Made by a program: the position numbers and the translations under genes
Assembly: GCA_031266415.1 (NCBI GenBank)
Contig: JAISBB010000005.1
Coordinates: 97,856-161,855 of the forward strand
Length of the DNA stretch: 64,000 nucleotides
Direction of reading: 5' to 3'
From: Oscillospiraceae bacterium
Lineage (GTDB): Bacteria > Bacillota > Clostridia > Oscillospirales > Ruminococcaceae
Notes under the pieces: model-generated
Seen by the model: the letters and a program-made list of their open reading frames with translations, nothing else
The model's database searches: none
What the model was told of the DNA's origin: nothing
Part shown: in pieces, positions 18,457-27,545 of the stretch
Layout of the letters: every line of letters starts with the position of its first letter
How positions within the stretch are numbered: the stretch's first letter is position 1

Positions 18457-19629
18457 TTGCCTAAACGAGATTATTACGAAGTGCTAGAAATAAAAAAGGG
18501 AGCTTCTGAATCGGAAATAAAAAAAGCTTTTCGGCAACTTGCAAAAAAATATCACCCAGATTTAAACGCGAGTAATTCGGCTGCCGCAGAAAAATTCAAA
18601 GAGGTAAATGAAGCCTATGAAGTCCTTTCAGACGCCAAAAAGAAAGCCAAATATGATCAATTTGGGCACGCCGGCGTTGACCCTTCTTATGCAGACGGCA
18701 ATGCAGGCACTGGGTTCGGGGGTTTTAGTGACTTTGGTATGGATTTAGGCGATATCTTCGAAAACATATTTAGCGGCTTTGGCGGGTTCGGTGGCCGCAA
18801 CAATTCCTCACGAACGCAGAATATTCCACAAAAAGGTGAAAATGTTGAAATTACCATCGGTTTAAGTTTCATGGAGGCTGCTCTTGGTACAAAAAAAACC
18901 ATTAAATGCAACCGCAGAGAAACCTGTGGCACATGCGGTGGAACAGGCACGGCAAAAGGTCACTCAGCAAAAACATGCACAGATTGTAACGGCACAGGCG
19001 TTGTTCGAGTAACCCAACGAACTCCTTTTGGTACTGTTGCCTCAACCAGAACGTGTAACAGGTGCTGCGGTGCAGGAACAATAATCGAAAAACCGTGTCA
19101 CGAATGTGGCGGCCGAACAACAATTCAAAAAAATGCAACACTTAACATCAACTGTCCCGCCGGCATTGACGACAGGCAAGCCTTTGTGGTCCCAGAACAA
19201 GGCCATGCAGGATTTAAGGGCGGCCCTAATGGGGACCTTGAAATTGTTGTTCGGGTAGAAAAACACGAGATTTTTTCAAGAGATGGTTACGACGTTTTCT
19301 GTGAATTGCCACTTACATTTACACAGCTTGTTTTTGGTGGCGAAATAATCGTTCCAACCATCACAGGGAAAGTGAAATACACAATTGCAGAAGGCACACA
19401 ACCAGGAACTACATTCAGGCTCAAAAATAAAGGGATCCCTTATGTTAATAGCCACGGCTACGGAGATGCATATATCAAAGTTACAGTTGAAGTCCCCAAA
19501 AATTTAAATACTAAGCAAAAAAGTTTATTACAAGAATTTTCAGACAGTTTAAAAAACGGAAAGCACTACACCAAAAGTAAAAGTTTCTTCGAAAAATTAA
19601 AGCATGACCTTAAAGATACTTTCACATAA
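18457..19629 (+). CDS. dnaJ: Chaperone protein DnaJ (Hsp40)
   Basis: Type I DnaJ. The J domain carries the HPD motif (KKYHPDLN). It is followed by a Gly/Phe-rich stretch (GFGGFSDFG...FGGFGG), four zinc motifs [24 protein letters not shown] and CHECGGRT, and the substrate-binding C-terminal domain. The third motif has CCGAG in place of CxGxG spacing but keeps its Cys pair. Start chosen at TTG 18457, 6 bases after AGAAAGGAGA, giving [10 protein letters not shown]; upstream ATGs at 18433 and 18436 lack a ribosome site. Confidence 0.96.
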   Translation: MPKRDYYEVLEIKKGASESEIKKAFRQLAKKYHPDLNASNSAAAEKFKEVNEAYEVLSDAKKKAKYDQFGHAGVDPSYADGNAGTGFGGFSDFGMDLGDIFENIFSGFGGFGGRNNSSRTQNIPQKGENVEITIGLSFMEAALGTKKTIKCNRRETCGTCGGTGTAKGHSAKTCTDCNGTGVVRVTQRTPFGTVASTRTCNRCCGAGTIIEKPCHECGGRTTIQKNATLNINCPAGIDDRQAFVVPEQGHAGFKGGPNGDLEIVVRVEKHEIFSRDGYDVFCELPLTFTQLVFGGEIIVPTITGKVKYTIAEGTQPGTTFRLKNKGIPYVNSHGYGDAYIKVTVEVPKNLNTKQKSLLQEFSDSLKNGKHYTKSKSFFEKLKHDLKDTFT

Positions 19630-19648
19630 TTTCATTTCATATAAAAAT

Positions 19649-19690
19649 ACAAAGCAGCCAAGTGACTGTTTTGTGTTTTTTATTTTTCCA
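19649..19690 (+). terminator. Terminator of the hrcA-dnaJ operon
   Basis: Arms ACAAAGCAG (19649-19657) and CTGTTTTGT (19666-19674) pair over 9 bp with one G-U pair. A TTTTTTATTTTT tract follows. Confidence 0.8.
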
Positions 19691-19773
19691 TGAAAAAAAC
19701 AAAGAATTACAATTGCATCTAGAAATATTGAATTTTATCAACTAACTTACTACTTGGGACATATTTTTAAAAA

Positions 19774-20598
19774 TCAAACAACCCTTGAAGTATTCATTCG
19801 TATTTCATTAACCACATAAGAAATAATTTGAGAATTGGTTGGCCTTGCAAGAAACATTTTTTCTACCAATTTCTTTTCTGGTGTTTTTCCGGATAATAAC
19901 CAAGCAAGAGCAATGGCATGCCTTATAGCACGCTCAACGCAAGCTGACGTTGACTGATTAACTTGCGCGACTGCCGGATATATATCTTTAGTTACGCTAA
20001 CTTTCGTTGGACAATTTTTAAAAGCAAACATAATCGCTTCTTTCAAATATGTGTAACCTTTAATATGCGGTGGCACTCCCAAATCTAAAATCATTCGTGC
20101 AATCAAAATCTCTAACTCAATCAAAGGGATTTTTGCGTTTTCTGCAGCTGTTTGTTTAACAACTTCTAAATCTGTATTCGCGTCATAATTAATCATTTGC
20201 AAGATTTTGGAAGTTAATATAGAAATTTCAAATGGTTTAACCAAATATTCTGAGGCACCCGCTTCAATATTATCACGCTTCAATAATGCATCATCATCAT
20301 ATGAAACAACAATAAATTGCGGTTGTTTAACTTTACTTTCTCGTGATATCTGCATCACAGAAATTGCATCAAATAGCGACATAACCACATTTAAAACCAC
20401 AACATCTGGTTTATTATTTTTAATAATATCTAAAACTTTTTTTCCATTATTTTCTAAACAAACTACGTGAATTCCGTGTTTGGCAAGGGCTTGTTTACAG
20501 TTTCTTTGAAAAAACATATCTACATCAGCAATTAAAACACAACCAGAGCGTTCCAAATTTGTCACCTCGATAAAAGATTTTTGTTGCAATTGCAACAT
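19774..20598 (-). CDS. spo0A: Spo0A-like response regulator with degenerate receiver
   Basis: Matches the sporulation master regulator Spo0A over its full length. The C-terminal effector domain is clear: LGVPPHIKGYTYLKEAI, VTKDIYPAVAQ, VERAIRHAIALAW, ARPTNSQIISYVVNEIRM. In the receiver, the phosphoacceptor aspartate is Asn (PDVVVLNVVM where B. subtilis has PDVLVLDIIM), and the second acidic-pocket Asp is Val (IADVD for VADDN). The conserved Lys (LVKPFE) remains and the Thr is Ser. In the recognition helix the Arg of TASRVERAIRH is Cys (TSACVERAIRH). It is probably a phosphorylation-independent or decaying regulator. The true start may be inside the 20-residue N-terminal extension. Confidence 0.9.
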   Translation of the reverse strand: MLQLQQKSFIEVTNLERSGCVLIADVDMFFQRNCKQALAKHGIHVVCLENNGKKVLDIIKNNKPDVVVLNVVMSLFDAISVMQISRESKVKQPQFIVVSYDDDALLKRDNIEAGASEYLVKPFEISILTSKILQMINYDANTDLEVVKQTAAENAKIPLIELEILIARMILDLGVPPHIKGYTYLKEAIMFAFKNCPTKVSVTKDIYPAVAQVNQSTSACVERAIRHAIALAWLLSGKTPEKKLVEKMFLARPTNSQIISYVVNEIRMNTSRVV

Positions 20599-20861
20599 TG
20601 TTTTAATTGCGTAAATTTTATCACATTGCTAGATAAAATGCAACCAAATCCAACAGAACAAACAAATGTTCTTCGATAAAACAATTATATTACAGCAAAT
20701 AATTGTATAATATATAAAAATTATTAATCATTGGTAGCTATTAACATGTTTAATTACCAAAAAATTCCAATTATTAATCACACCTAAGAAAAAACTAAAA
20801 AGGGAAACATGAAATATAAAAAAACACTTGATTCCATTCTGAAAAGCATTTGGTTTTATTC

Positions 20862-20891
20862 TTTTCATTTTCGTTCCAAATGTGTTATAAT
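20862..20891 (+). promoter_or_regulatory. Promoter of rnpB
   Basis: TATAAT at 20886-20891 lies 6 bases before the first paired base of RNase P RNA, with a weak TTTTCA element 18 bases upstream. The 299 bases between spo0A and this site contain further AT-rich promoter-like sequence but no gene that I can see. Confidence 0.55.
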
Positions 20892-20897
20892 AATCAC

Positions 20898-21228
20898 GAG
20901 CAAGCGAGGCAACAGCGTGTAAAAATACACGAGGAAAGTCCGAGCTCCACAAAGCGGGGTAACTGCTAACGGCAGCCAGAGGCAACTCTAGGGATAGTGC
21001 AACAGAAAGATACCGCCACAAATTTTGTGGTAAGGGTGGAAAGGCGAGGTAAGAGCTCACCAGAGATTTAGGCAACTAATCTGCTGTGTAAACCCTACCT
21101 GGAGCAACACTAACAGGAACACATATGTTCGCTTGACATGTTCCGAAAAGTGGCTTAAGACTAGTGGTGACGCTAGTTCTAGATAGATTGTTGCCAAATA
21201 CAGAACTCGGCTTATATGCTTGCTCATT
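20898..21228 (+). ncRNA. rnpB: RNase P RNA
   Basis: Catalytic RNA that removes 5' leaders from pre-tRNA. Recognised by its universal core sequences: GAGGAAAGTCC with GAGCTCC after it, ACAGAAAGATACCGCC, GGTGGAAAGGCGAGGTAAGAGC with CACC after it, and near the 3' end TAGATAGATTG and ACAGAACTCGGCTTAT. The terminal helix P1 is formed by GAGCAAGC (20898) and GCTTGCTC (ending 21225), followed by ATTTTT as terminator. The length of about 330 nt is within the bacterial range, on the short side. A 115-codon frame on the other strand here is an artefact. Confidence 0.95.
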
Positions 21229-21270
21229 TTTGTTTATAACCACTAAGCATAACGAGGGAGCGATGATCTT

Positions 21271-22656
21271 TTGTCAGAGGTTGACTTAATCAGCAATAGT
21301 GTCGGCATAGGCGTAAGTGGGATGCCACCAATAGAACCTGAAAACACACCTACCACTGTTGTTTCTGGAGAAAAAAGTGTCAAAGTTAACCAAGCAGAAA
21401 CACTTTCTACGGAAAAGTCAGAACCAAAATCGCCGTTAATAATCTCATCAGCGCAAGAAAAATTAATACAAATGGCAACAAGCCTCAGCAGTTATTTAAA
21501 AATGCAAATGTTACTTCTTGACTCCACCGAGTCAGAAGAATTTATGGGAACCATCCCCAATTCAAAAGAAGAGCTTATTCAATCATTAACAGAACAACAC
21601 GAAGGCGCCACATGCTTCAACTGCGAGCTTGGCAAGCACTTATATGCAATTCTAGAACGCCACGCTGGGAACCCGATAATCGAGGGGGCCGTTGTTGACT
21701 TGCTGAAAAAACTAATAGCTTTTAAAAATAAAGCGTGTACCACTACAATGATCATGCAAAATTTAGAGCATTTGTCGAGAACAACCACAATACAAAAACA
21801 AATAATCAAAGACGTGCTAAGCGAATTTTCAGCTAAGTTTGCAAGCAACCCCGAATGGGCCTTGGCCCACCCAGAAGAAGTATTGGATTTCTTAAAATCA
21901 TCTGCCTTGCCCAGGCTAAGAGAAGCAACTGGAGCAAATCCTTCTAATGTTTTCGCGCGGTCATTTTTATTAACAGTTCTGCAAGGTATTATGAATTTAG
22001 AGGGAAGCGATAAAATTAGCTTATTCACAGCACTTGACAACCTCGTGTCAACACTTAACATTTACAATTCAGATAATGTTGCAACAACTCTTTATAATCT
22101 ACTTCAGGAAGAAATAAATGGGACCCAATCCGCAAAAAAATCTCCACTTTTAAAAAACATGGTTAATTTTATGGAAAAAAACAGCAAAGCTGCTGAAAAA
22201 AATGTCAATGCCACTGTTTCTAAACATATTGTAAAAGCAATGCTTGCCAACCAAAGTTTTCCCCCTCAATTAATGCATTATGTTCTTCCAATTCTTATCA
22301 AACCAAACGGCCCAACATTTGCACAATGTTGGGTAGATCACAATGCAAAGGGAACAAACGAAAAATATGAAGAAGTACCTGGCAAGCAGGTTTTTTTTAT
22401 GGTTGATCTTGATCATGTTGGTGAAATATTCGTGCAACTGTTTATTTCAGAAAATGAAGAAATTTATTGCCAATTTTTCTGCCCAGAACATGTATTGGAG
22501 CATTTTCAAAATATAAAATCAAAAATTGAATCTGGCATTAAAGCCAATGGATATTCACTGAAAACATTCAAAGTTTCAACCCCAGAGCCCAACTTTCAAA
22601 ATCGCATATTTTCAAATATCAGAAGCAAAGAGGGGACAGTAAATGTCAAAGTTTAA
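21271..22656 (+). CDS. FliK/YlqG-like protein
   Basis: Uncharacterised 461-residue protein with a disordered N-terminus (about 60 residues, Pro/Glu/Ser rich), a helical middle (60-320), and a C-terminal part of about 120 residues (FFMVDLDHVGEIFVQLFISEN...GYSLKTFKVSTPE) that resembles the C-terminal domain of flagellar hook-length control proteins. It overlaps by 14 bases the gene for a FlhB C-terminal-like protein. The same pairing is known in non-flagellar Firmicutes (ylqG-ylqH of Bacillus). The TTG start is 10 bases after GAGGGAG. Function unknown. Confidence 0.6.
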   Translation: MSEVDLISNSVGIGVSGMPPIEPENTPTTVVSGEKSVKVNQAETLSTEKSEPKSPLIISSAQEKLIQMATSLSSYLKMQMLLLDSTESEEFMGTIPNSKEELIQSLTEQHEGATCFNCELGKHLYAILERHAGNPIIEGAVVDLLKKLIAFKNKACTTTMIMQNLEHLSRTTTIQKQIIKDVLSEFSAKFASNPEWALAHPEEVLDFLKSSALPRLREATGANPSNVFARSFLLTVLQGIMNLEGSDKISLFTALDNLVSTLNIYNSDNVATTLYNLLQEEINGTQSAKKSPLLKNMVNFMEKNSKAAEKNVNATVSKHIVKAMLANQSFPPQLMHYVLPILIKPNGPTFAQCWVDHNAKGTNEKYEEVPGKQVFFMVDLDHVGEIFVQLFISENEEIYCQFFCPEHVLEHFQNIKSKIESGIKANGYSLKTFKVSTPEPNFQNRIFSNIRSKEGTVNVKV

Positions 22657-22966
22657 TGATAAAGCCGTAGCATTAAAATATCGAAAAGACCGCGACAGAG
22701 CTCCTGTGATTGTGGCTTCTGGTGGCGGCTCAATTGCCAACAAAATCATTGAACTAGCAGATTTAAATGGTGTTCCTATATATAAAGATACAACAACAGC
22801 CACTATTCTCTCACAACTTAAAATGGGGCAAGAAATCCCTGTTAATTTATATAGCGTAATTGCCAATATATACATTGCAATTATGGAAACAGCCGATGAA
22901 ATAAAACAGCACCCATCACAAAATCACAAAACGCAACCACTACCACTAGAAGAGGCTGCAATTTGA
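22643..22966 (+). CDS. FlhB C-terminal domain-like protein (YlqH type)
   Basis: Small protein of 107 residues that matches the cytoplasmic C-terminal domain of FlhB/YscU export switches: VALKYRKDRDRAPVIVASG, then KIIELADLNGVPIYKD and LSQLKMGQEIPVNLYSVIANI. The self-cleaving NPTH motif of true FlhB is absent and there is no membrane part, as in the stand-alone YlqH family. No flagellar genes are in the window. Its role is not established; translation is coupled to the preceding FliK-like gene. Confidence 0.8.
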   Translation: MSKFNDKAVALKYRKDRDRAPVIVASGGGSIANKIIELADLNGVPIYKDTTTATILSQLKMGQEIPVNLYSVIANIYIAIMETADEIKQHPSQNHKTQPLPLEEAAI

Positions 22967-23018
22967 ATAAATTTCGATTTTACTACATCACGAAAAAGAA
23001 CGTGTGGATAAATAGCTT

Positions 23019-23897
23019 GTGAAACAAACCAACCTTACTTGTTCCGCACTTGCCAATTTATTTAAGTGCGGGATTATAACTATTAATGAAGAACCTGACA
23101 CAAAAAGTAAAATCATAGTTACTGGCGATTGTGTTGACGCTTTTATTCCACCTGCGCGCTTATTGGAAGTAAAATAACAAAACATTCCACTTGAAATAAT
23201 CTTCGAAGATAATGATGTTATTGTGGTGAATAAGCAAAAAGGGTTGGTAATACATCAGTCTCGGCTACCACGAAAATACCCTTGTACATGCTTTACTTTA
23301 CCACTGTAAAGGGAAACTTGCAGACATAAATGAGAATTATTCACCTAGGGGTTGCCCACCGGTTAAATAAAGACACAAGCGGCTTGCTTGTTATTGCTTA
23401 CCAAAAATAATAATGCACATTTAAAACTATTCTCACAAATTCAAAATCATGGCTTCTGTAAAAAATATCACGGCTGTAGTCCGCGGAAAAATCAAAGAAC
23501 AAAATGGAGTAATCTTATTGCCAATTGGCAGAAATTTACAAAATCGCAAAAAAATGATGGTAACTTCTCGAAATTCAAAAATAGCTCCCACTGAATTTAA
23601 ATTACTTGAAACTTATCAAAATTTCTCTTATCTTGAACTTTGTTTAGAAACAGGCAAGGACACGCACCCTATTCGGGTTCACATGGCACATTTGGGTCAC
23701 CCGGGGACCTAGGACCCAAGTTAATGGCCCGCACTTCACCTCTAAAGAACTAAATGGCCAATGCTTACATGCAAATATTTAGCATTTGCTCACCCCATAA
23801 CTAAATAAATACATTCCCTTCGAGTCACCTCTACCACCCTTACCTTGAAGCATTTTTAAATAATCAGGAAGAAAAATTAGCGAAGGCAGTGATTTAA
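23019..23897 (+). pseudogene. RluA/RluD-family pseudouridine synthase, pseudogene
   Basis: A full-length but broken pseudouridine synthase gene can be followed across all three frames. It begins with an S4-like domain (LANLFKCGIITINEEPDTKS, VTGDCVDAFIPP) ended by TAA at 23175. IPLEIIFEDNDVIVVNKQKG follows in the same frame, then a shift to ENTLVHALLYHCKGKL, another shift to VAHRLNKDTSGLLVIA, stop codons near 23407, then PIGRNLQNRKKMMVTSRN and the C-terminal RVHMAHLGHPG. The catalytic Asp of the HRLD motif is Asn. The relic ends at LNNQEEKLAKAV, with the next gene starting one base later. Loss would remove one set of rRNA pseudouridines. Confidence 0.9.
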
Positions 23898-23898
23898 T

Positions 23899-24624
23899 AT
23901 GGCAAAAACTGTACTTGTTACAGGCGCTTCACGTGGGATTGGCCATGAAACAGCAAAACGATTTTGCATAGCAGGGAATCAAGTGATTATTAATTATAAT
24001 TCGACAGAAGCGCCCGCATTAAAACTCGCTTCTAAATTCCCAAATCAAGCACTTGCCATTAAAGCCGACGTTTCTGATTTCACGCAAGTTGAAGAAATGA
24101 TTCACACAATCAACAAACATTTTGGCCAAATTGATATTATTGTTAATAATGCAGGCGTTGCTAGTTATAAACTATTCACAGAATGTAACGAAAATGAATT
24201 CGACCGATTATTTTCTGTTAATGTAAAAGGAATATTTAACGTTTGCAAAGCAGTTGTTCCGCAAATGATAGCGGGCAAATTCGGCAAAATCATCAACATT
24301 TCTTCTGTGTGGGGGTTGATTGGCGCCTCTTGCGAAGTACTTTACTCAGCTTCAAAAGCGGCAATTATTGGCTTCACGAAAGCACTAGCAAAAGAACTTG
24401 GCCCTTCCGGAATTACGGTTAACTGCGTTGCACCCGGTATTATAAACTCTGCTATGAACAGCAGGCTAACGGAAGAAGAGAAAAATGAATTGCGGCAAAA
24501 CACACCACTTCTTCGGTTAGGGCAACCTCATGAAGTAGCCGAAGCAATTTTGTTTTTGGCCTCAAGTAAAGCAGACTTTATAACCGGCCACTTACTAAAT
24601 GTTGATGGTGGCTTTTCAATGTAA
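23899..24624 (+). CDS. fabG: 3-oxoacyl-ACP reductase-like short-chain dehydrogenase (FabG-like)
   Basis: Short-chain dehydrogenase/reductase of 241 residues. Nucleotide-binding TGASRGIG (7-14), NNAGVA (about 88-93), catalytic Ser in INISSVWG and YSASK (Tyr and Lys), and the C-terminal FITGHLLNVDGGFSM are all present. This ending is typical of FabG and related 3-oxoacyl-ACP reductases in fatty-acid synthesis. No other fab genes are adjacent, so a different ketoreductase role cannot be ruled out. The start codon is one base after the stop of the rluD relic; no clear Shine-Dalgarno is seen, and the gene may once have been translationally coupled to it. Confidence 0.85.
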   Translation: MAKTVLVTGASRGIGHETAKRFCIAGNQVIINYNSTEAPALKLASKFPNQALAIKADVSDFTQVEEMIHTINKHFGQIDIIVNNAGVASYKLFTECNENEFDRLFSVNVKGIFNVCKAVVPQMIAGKFGKIINISSVWGLIGASCEVLYSASKAAIIGFTKALAKELGPSGITVNCVAPGIINSAMNSRLTEEEKNELRQNTPLLRLGQPHEVAEAILFLASSKADFITGHLLNVDGGFSM

Positions 24625-24658
24625 ACATCATATTTCTTTGTAACAAGGAGAGATGTCT

Positions 24659-25624
24659 ATGCTTATTAGCCAAAGAGCCCGCAATTTTTTTGTGCGAAGT
24701 GGAGGGCTCGCTATTTTATTTGCTTGGATACCACTTCACTGCATTTCATTTCATTTGTCATTTCCATGCGCTATAGTACAACTGAAAAATATGTGTTGCT
24801 TAAGTATATTCAGTCAGCTTAATAAACTCATGTCGCGGGAACCTGCAGATCAATGGAATAAAAGCATTGAAACACACGAAATTACAATTGAATCGTTTGA
24901 TGGTTTAAAATTAGCCGGCACCTTATTTTTACAGAAAAACCCAACAGATGCGTGGATGATATGTGTTCACGGATATATGAACAATCAATCGAAGCTGTTG
25001 CCACAAGTCCAAGCTTTTTACAAACAAGGTGTAAACATATTAACCATTGACTTGCGATCACATGGAAAAAGCGAGGGCGTTATTTCAACAATGGGCGAAC
25101 AAGAACAAGAGGACATTTTGGCATGGATAAATACCCTAATTGCAAAATATCCAACAGCAAAAATCGCTTTACTTGGGAATTCTTTAGGTGCAGTTAGCTG
25201 TTTACGAGCAGCGGGGAACAGGTTGCCAAGTAACGTGAAATGTATTGTTGCCGACTCGTGTTACAATTCCATTTTTGAGATTGTTACAAATGCCTCCCGC
25301 AAAATTTCAAACACAAGCGAACTTTCGAATTTGCTGATTTCTTTTCTAAAAAACTCAAAAAGAAAAACAACAGTCGAACAACTTAAATCAGCCACATTGC
25401 CAATTTTATTCATACACAGTAAAAACGATGTTGTTTCCCCAATAGACCAAGTTAATACCGTTTTTGAATCGGCACCAGAAGGGAAAGAATTAGTGATTAC
25501 AACAACACCACACAATCGCTGTTTCGACACTAATCCGCAAAATTACCTAAACTGGGTCATGTCATTTCTAGAAAAACATGGAATACCACCAGAGCCCACA
25601 CAAAATCCAATGCAACGCTTGTAG
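24659..25624 (+). CDS. Alpha/beta hydrolase, YqkD-like
   Basis: Predicted serine hydrolase of about 320 residues. An N-terminal hydrophobic segment (residues about 14-35) may anchor it to the membrane. The oxyanion region is VHGYMNNQ, the nucleophile elbow GNSLGA, the acid Asp lies in IHSKNDVVSP, and the His is in TTPHNRCF. This order fits the YqkD/S9-like hydrolase group often present in Clostridia; the substrate is unknown. ATG 24659 is preferred over the ATG six bases earlier because AAGGAG then sits 8 bases away. It lies 34 bases after fabG. Confidence 0.75.
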   Translation: MLISQRARNFFVRSGGLAILFAWIPLHCISFHLSFPCAIVQLKNMCCLSIFSQLNKLMSREPADQWNKSIETHEITIESFDGLKLAGTLFLQKNPTDAWMICVHGYMNNQSKLLPQVQAFYKQGVNILTIDLRSHGKSEGVISTMGEQEQEDILAWINTLIAKYPTAKIALLGNSLGAVSCLRAAGNRLPSNVKCIVADSCYNSIFEIVTNASRKISNTSELSNLLISFLKNSKRKTTVEQLKSATLPILFIHSKNDVVSPIDQVNTVFESAPEGKELVITTTPHNRCFDTNPQNYLNWVMSFLEKHGIPPEPTQNPMQRL

Positions 25625-25660
25625 ATAGCACCTCACCAGAAAAAGAAATAAACACAAAAT

Positions 25661-25690
25661 AAAAAAACGCCCTCATTTACAAGGGGCGCA
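25661..25690 (-). terminator. Terminator of the ylxM-ffh-rpsP-khpA operon
   Basis: On the minus strand the stem CGCCCC/GAGGGCG with an AT-rich loop (25668-25689) is followed by seven T. It lies about 30 bases after khpA and 40 bases after the convergent hydrolase gene, which it may also serve weakly. Confidence 0.75.
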
Positions 25691-25720
25691 TTAATAATTT
25701 TGCAACCACAATAAAAACTA

Positions 25721-25966
25721 TCATTCGATTCTTTCTTTCATCTCAACAGAAATACGCCGACCTCCACCTTTGGCCTCTGAAAAGCCGCGGAAAATTCTGC
25801 GAATTGCAGAGGCTGTCCGCCCGCCTTTCCCAATCACCTTCCCAATATCTGCCTTGGCAAAGTAAAGTTCAACATGCTCTTCATCAGGATAGTGGACTTC
25901 ATATTTACTATCAACTATTCCATCAAAAATTGCTGCAACCAATTGTTCTAGCTGATCAATTGTCAT
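25721..25966 (-). CDS. khpA: KH-domain RNA-binding protein KhpA
   Basis: Small single-domain KH protein of 81 residues. The KH signature is DIGKVIGKGGRTASAIRRIF (residues about 40-59), with the GKGG loop intact. KhpA pairs with KhpB and affects cell length and RNA metabolism in Firmicutes. It lies 13 bases after rpsP in the usual order. Confidence 0.93.
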   Translation of the reverse strand: MTIDQLEQLVAAIFDGIVDSKYEVHYPDEEHVELYFAKADIGKVIGKGGRTASAIRRIFRGFSEAKGGGRRISVEMKERIE

Positions 25967-25979
25967 AAATAAAGCTCCC

Positions 25980-26207
25980 CTATTTCTTAAAAAGTACTTT
26001 CACTGTATCTGTTAGTTGCGCGCCATTGTTCACCCAATACTCAACTCGTTCTTTGTTGATTTCTATTTTCGCAGGGTTACGAGTAGGATCATAAAAGCCA
26101 ATTGCTTCAATAAATTTACCGTCTCTTGGTGCACGCACATCTGCAACAACCACCCTATAAAATGGTGCTCTTTTTTTCCCCATTCTTTTTAATCTGATTT
26201 TTACCAT
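25980..26207 (-). CDS. rpsP: 30S ribosomal protein S16
   Basis: Ribosomal protein bS16: begins [20 protein letters not shown], then [20 protein letters not shown] and a C-terminal part ending VKVLFKK. Length of 75 residues is slightly short but normal for Clostridia. I set the start at the conserved MVKIRL Met; an ATG 12 bases upstream abuts the Shine-Dalgarno AAAGGAG and is unlikely. It is part of the ylxM-ffh-rpsP-khpA operon. Confidence 0.96.
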   Translation of the reverse strand: MVKIRLKRMGKKRAPFYRVVVADVRAPRDGKFIEAIGFYDPTRNPAKIEINKERVEYWVNNGAQLTDTVKVLFKK

Positions 26208-26240
26208 AAAACTACCCATCTCCTTTGTTTTTTATGTTTT

Positions 26241-27545
26241 TTATGTTTTTTTATACCGTTTTTTACCAGAACGGTCAAATTGCTTCATTAATTTGCACAT
26301 GGAATTGAACTGTTTAAGCAATCTATTTAAATCTTCAACTTTAAGGCCACTGCCTGAAGCAATTCGCCTGCGGCGGCTTGCATCAATTATTAGCGGATTT
26401 GTCCGCTCTTTGGGTGTCATTGCAAAAACCAGTGCTTTCGTTTTGATTAGTTCTTTCTCTCCTTTATCAAGCTGATCTTCTGTAACTTTGTGCCCAACAC
26501 CAGGCAACAGCGAAACAAGGTTCTTAAGTGACCCTAGCTTTTTCATCGATTGCATGCTGGAAAGAAGATCATTTAAATCAAAATTTTTTTTATTAAGTTT
26601 AGCTTCTTGCTCTCTTCCAAACGCACTTTCCACTTTTTCAATCAATGAAAGGGTATCACCCATTCCAAGGATTCGCGCAGCCATCCTTTCAGGGTGAAAA
26701 ACTTCTAAATCTGTATATTTTTCACCGATTCCAACGAACTTAATTGGCTTTTTGGTTACCGCACTAACAGAAAAGGCAACTCCCCCACGTGTATCGCTAT
26801 CTAGCTTTGTTAAAATTATGCCGCTGATTGCAACTTTTTCGTCAAAAGCAACTGCCACATTCACTGCGTCTTGGCCAGCCATCGAGTCAAGAACAAGCAA
26901 CGTCTCTGAAATGTTAACGGCCTTGCTAATCTTTTGCAACTCATCCATAAGTGCAACATCCACTTGCAATCTGCCAGCCGTATCAATTATAACAACATCA
27001 TATCCATTATCTTTTGCATATTTTACGCCGTTTTTAGCCACCGCCACTGGGTCTAATTTACCTTCCTCAAACGTGCAGCAACCAACACGTTCGCCGGATA
27101 TTTTTAGCTGTTCAATTGCCGCTGCCCTATATATGTCGCACGCAACCAGCAACACCCTTTTACCGTTAATTTTAAAGAAATGTGCCAATTTAGCCACATG
27201 AGTTGTCTTGCCACTTCCTTGCAATCCACACATAAGAACTACGCTAGGCGGCATTGGCGCAAAATTAATCCGTTCATTTTTTTGACCCAGCAATTTCGTT
27301 AATTCTTCGTGAACCATTTTAATAATCTGCTGAACCGGTGTTAAACTCCCCAATATCTCTTGGCTGATTGCCAAACCTTGGATACGCTGTGTAAAATCAC
27401 GAACAACACCGTAATTTACATCTGCATCAAGCAGTGCTAACCTAATCTCTCTCATTGCAATTTTAACGTCTTGTTCTGAAATTTTAGTTTTAAAACGCAA
27501 TCCACGAAGCGCACTCGAAACTTTTGACGCTAACCTTTCAAACAT
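26241..27545 (-). CDS. ffh: Signal recognition particle protein Ffh
   Basis: SRP54-type GTPase that binds signal sequences and 4.5S/6S-like SRP RNA. The N domain begins MFERLASKVSSALRGLRFK; the G domain has GLQGSGKTTHVAKLA, DTAGRLQVD, and TKLDSDTRGG; the M domain has SRRRRIASGSGLKVEDLNRL. It ends soon after the M-domain core (about 434 residues), without the Met-rich tail seen in many homologues. The start ATG overlaps the ylxM stop codon by 4 bases. Confidence 0.96.
   Translation of the reverse strand: MFERLASKVSSALRGLRFKTKISEQDVKIAMREIRLALLDADVNYGVVRDFTQRIQGLAISQEILGSLTPVQQIIKMVHEELTKLLGQKNERINFAPMPPSVVLMCGLQGSGKTTHVAKLAHFFKINGKRVLLVACDIYRAAAIEQLKISGERVGCCTFEEGKLDPVAVAKNGVKYAKDNGYDVVIIDTAGRLQVDVALMDELQKISKAVNISETLLVLDSMAGQDAVNVAVAFDEKVAISGIILTKLDSDTRGGVAFSVSAVTKKPIKFVGIGEKYTDLEVFHPERMAARILGMGDTLSLIEKVESAFGREQEAKLNKKNFDLNDLLSSMQSMKKLGSLKNLVSLLPGVGHKVTEDQLDKGEKELIKTKALVFAMTPKERTNPLIIDASRRRRIASGSGLKVEDLNRLLKQFNSMCKLMKQFDRSGKKRYKKT

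Noticed and set aside
20728..21075. 115-codon open frame on the minus strand
   Set aside because: It lies mostly over RNase P RNA and its upstream promoter; the RNA signatures are unequivocal and the frame encodes nothing recognisable.
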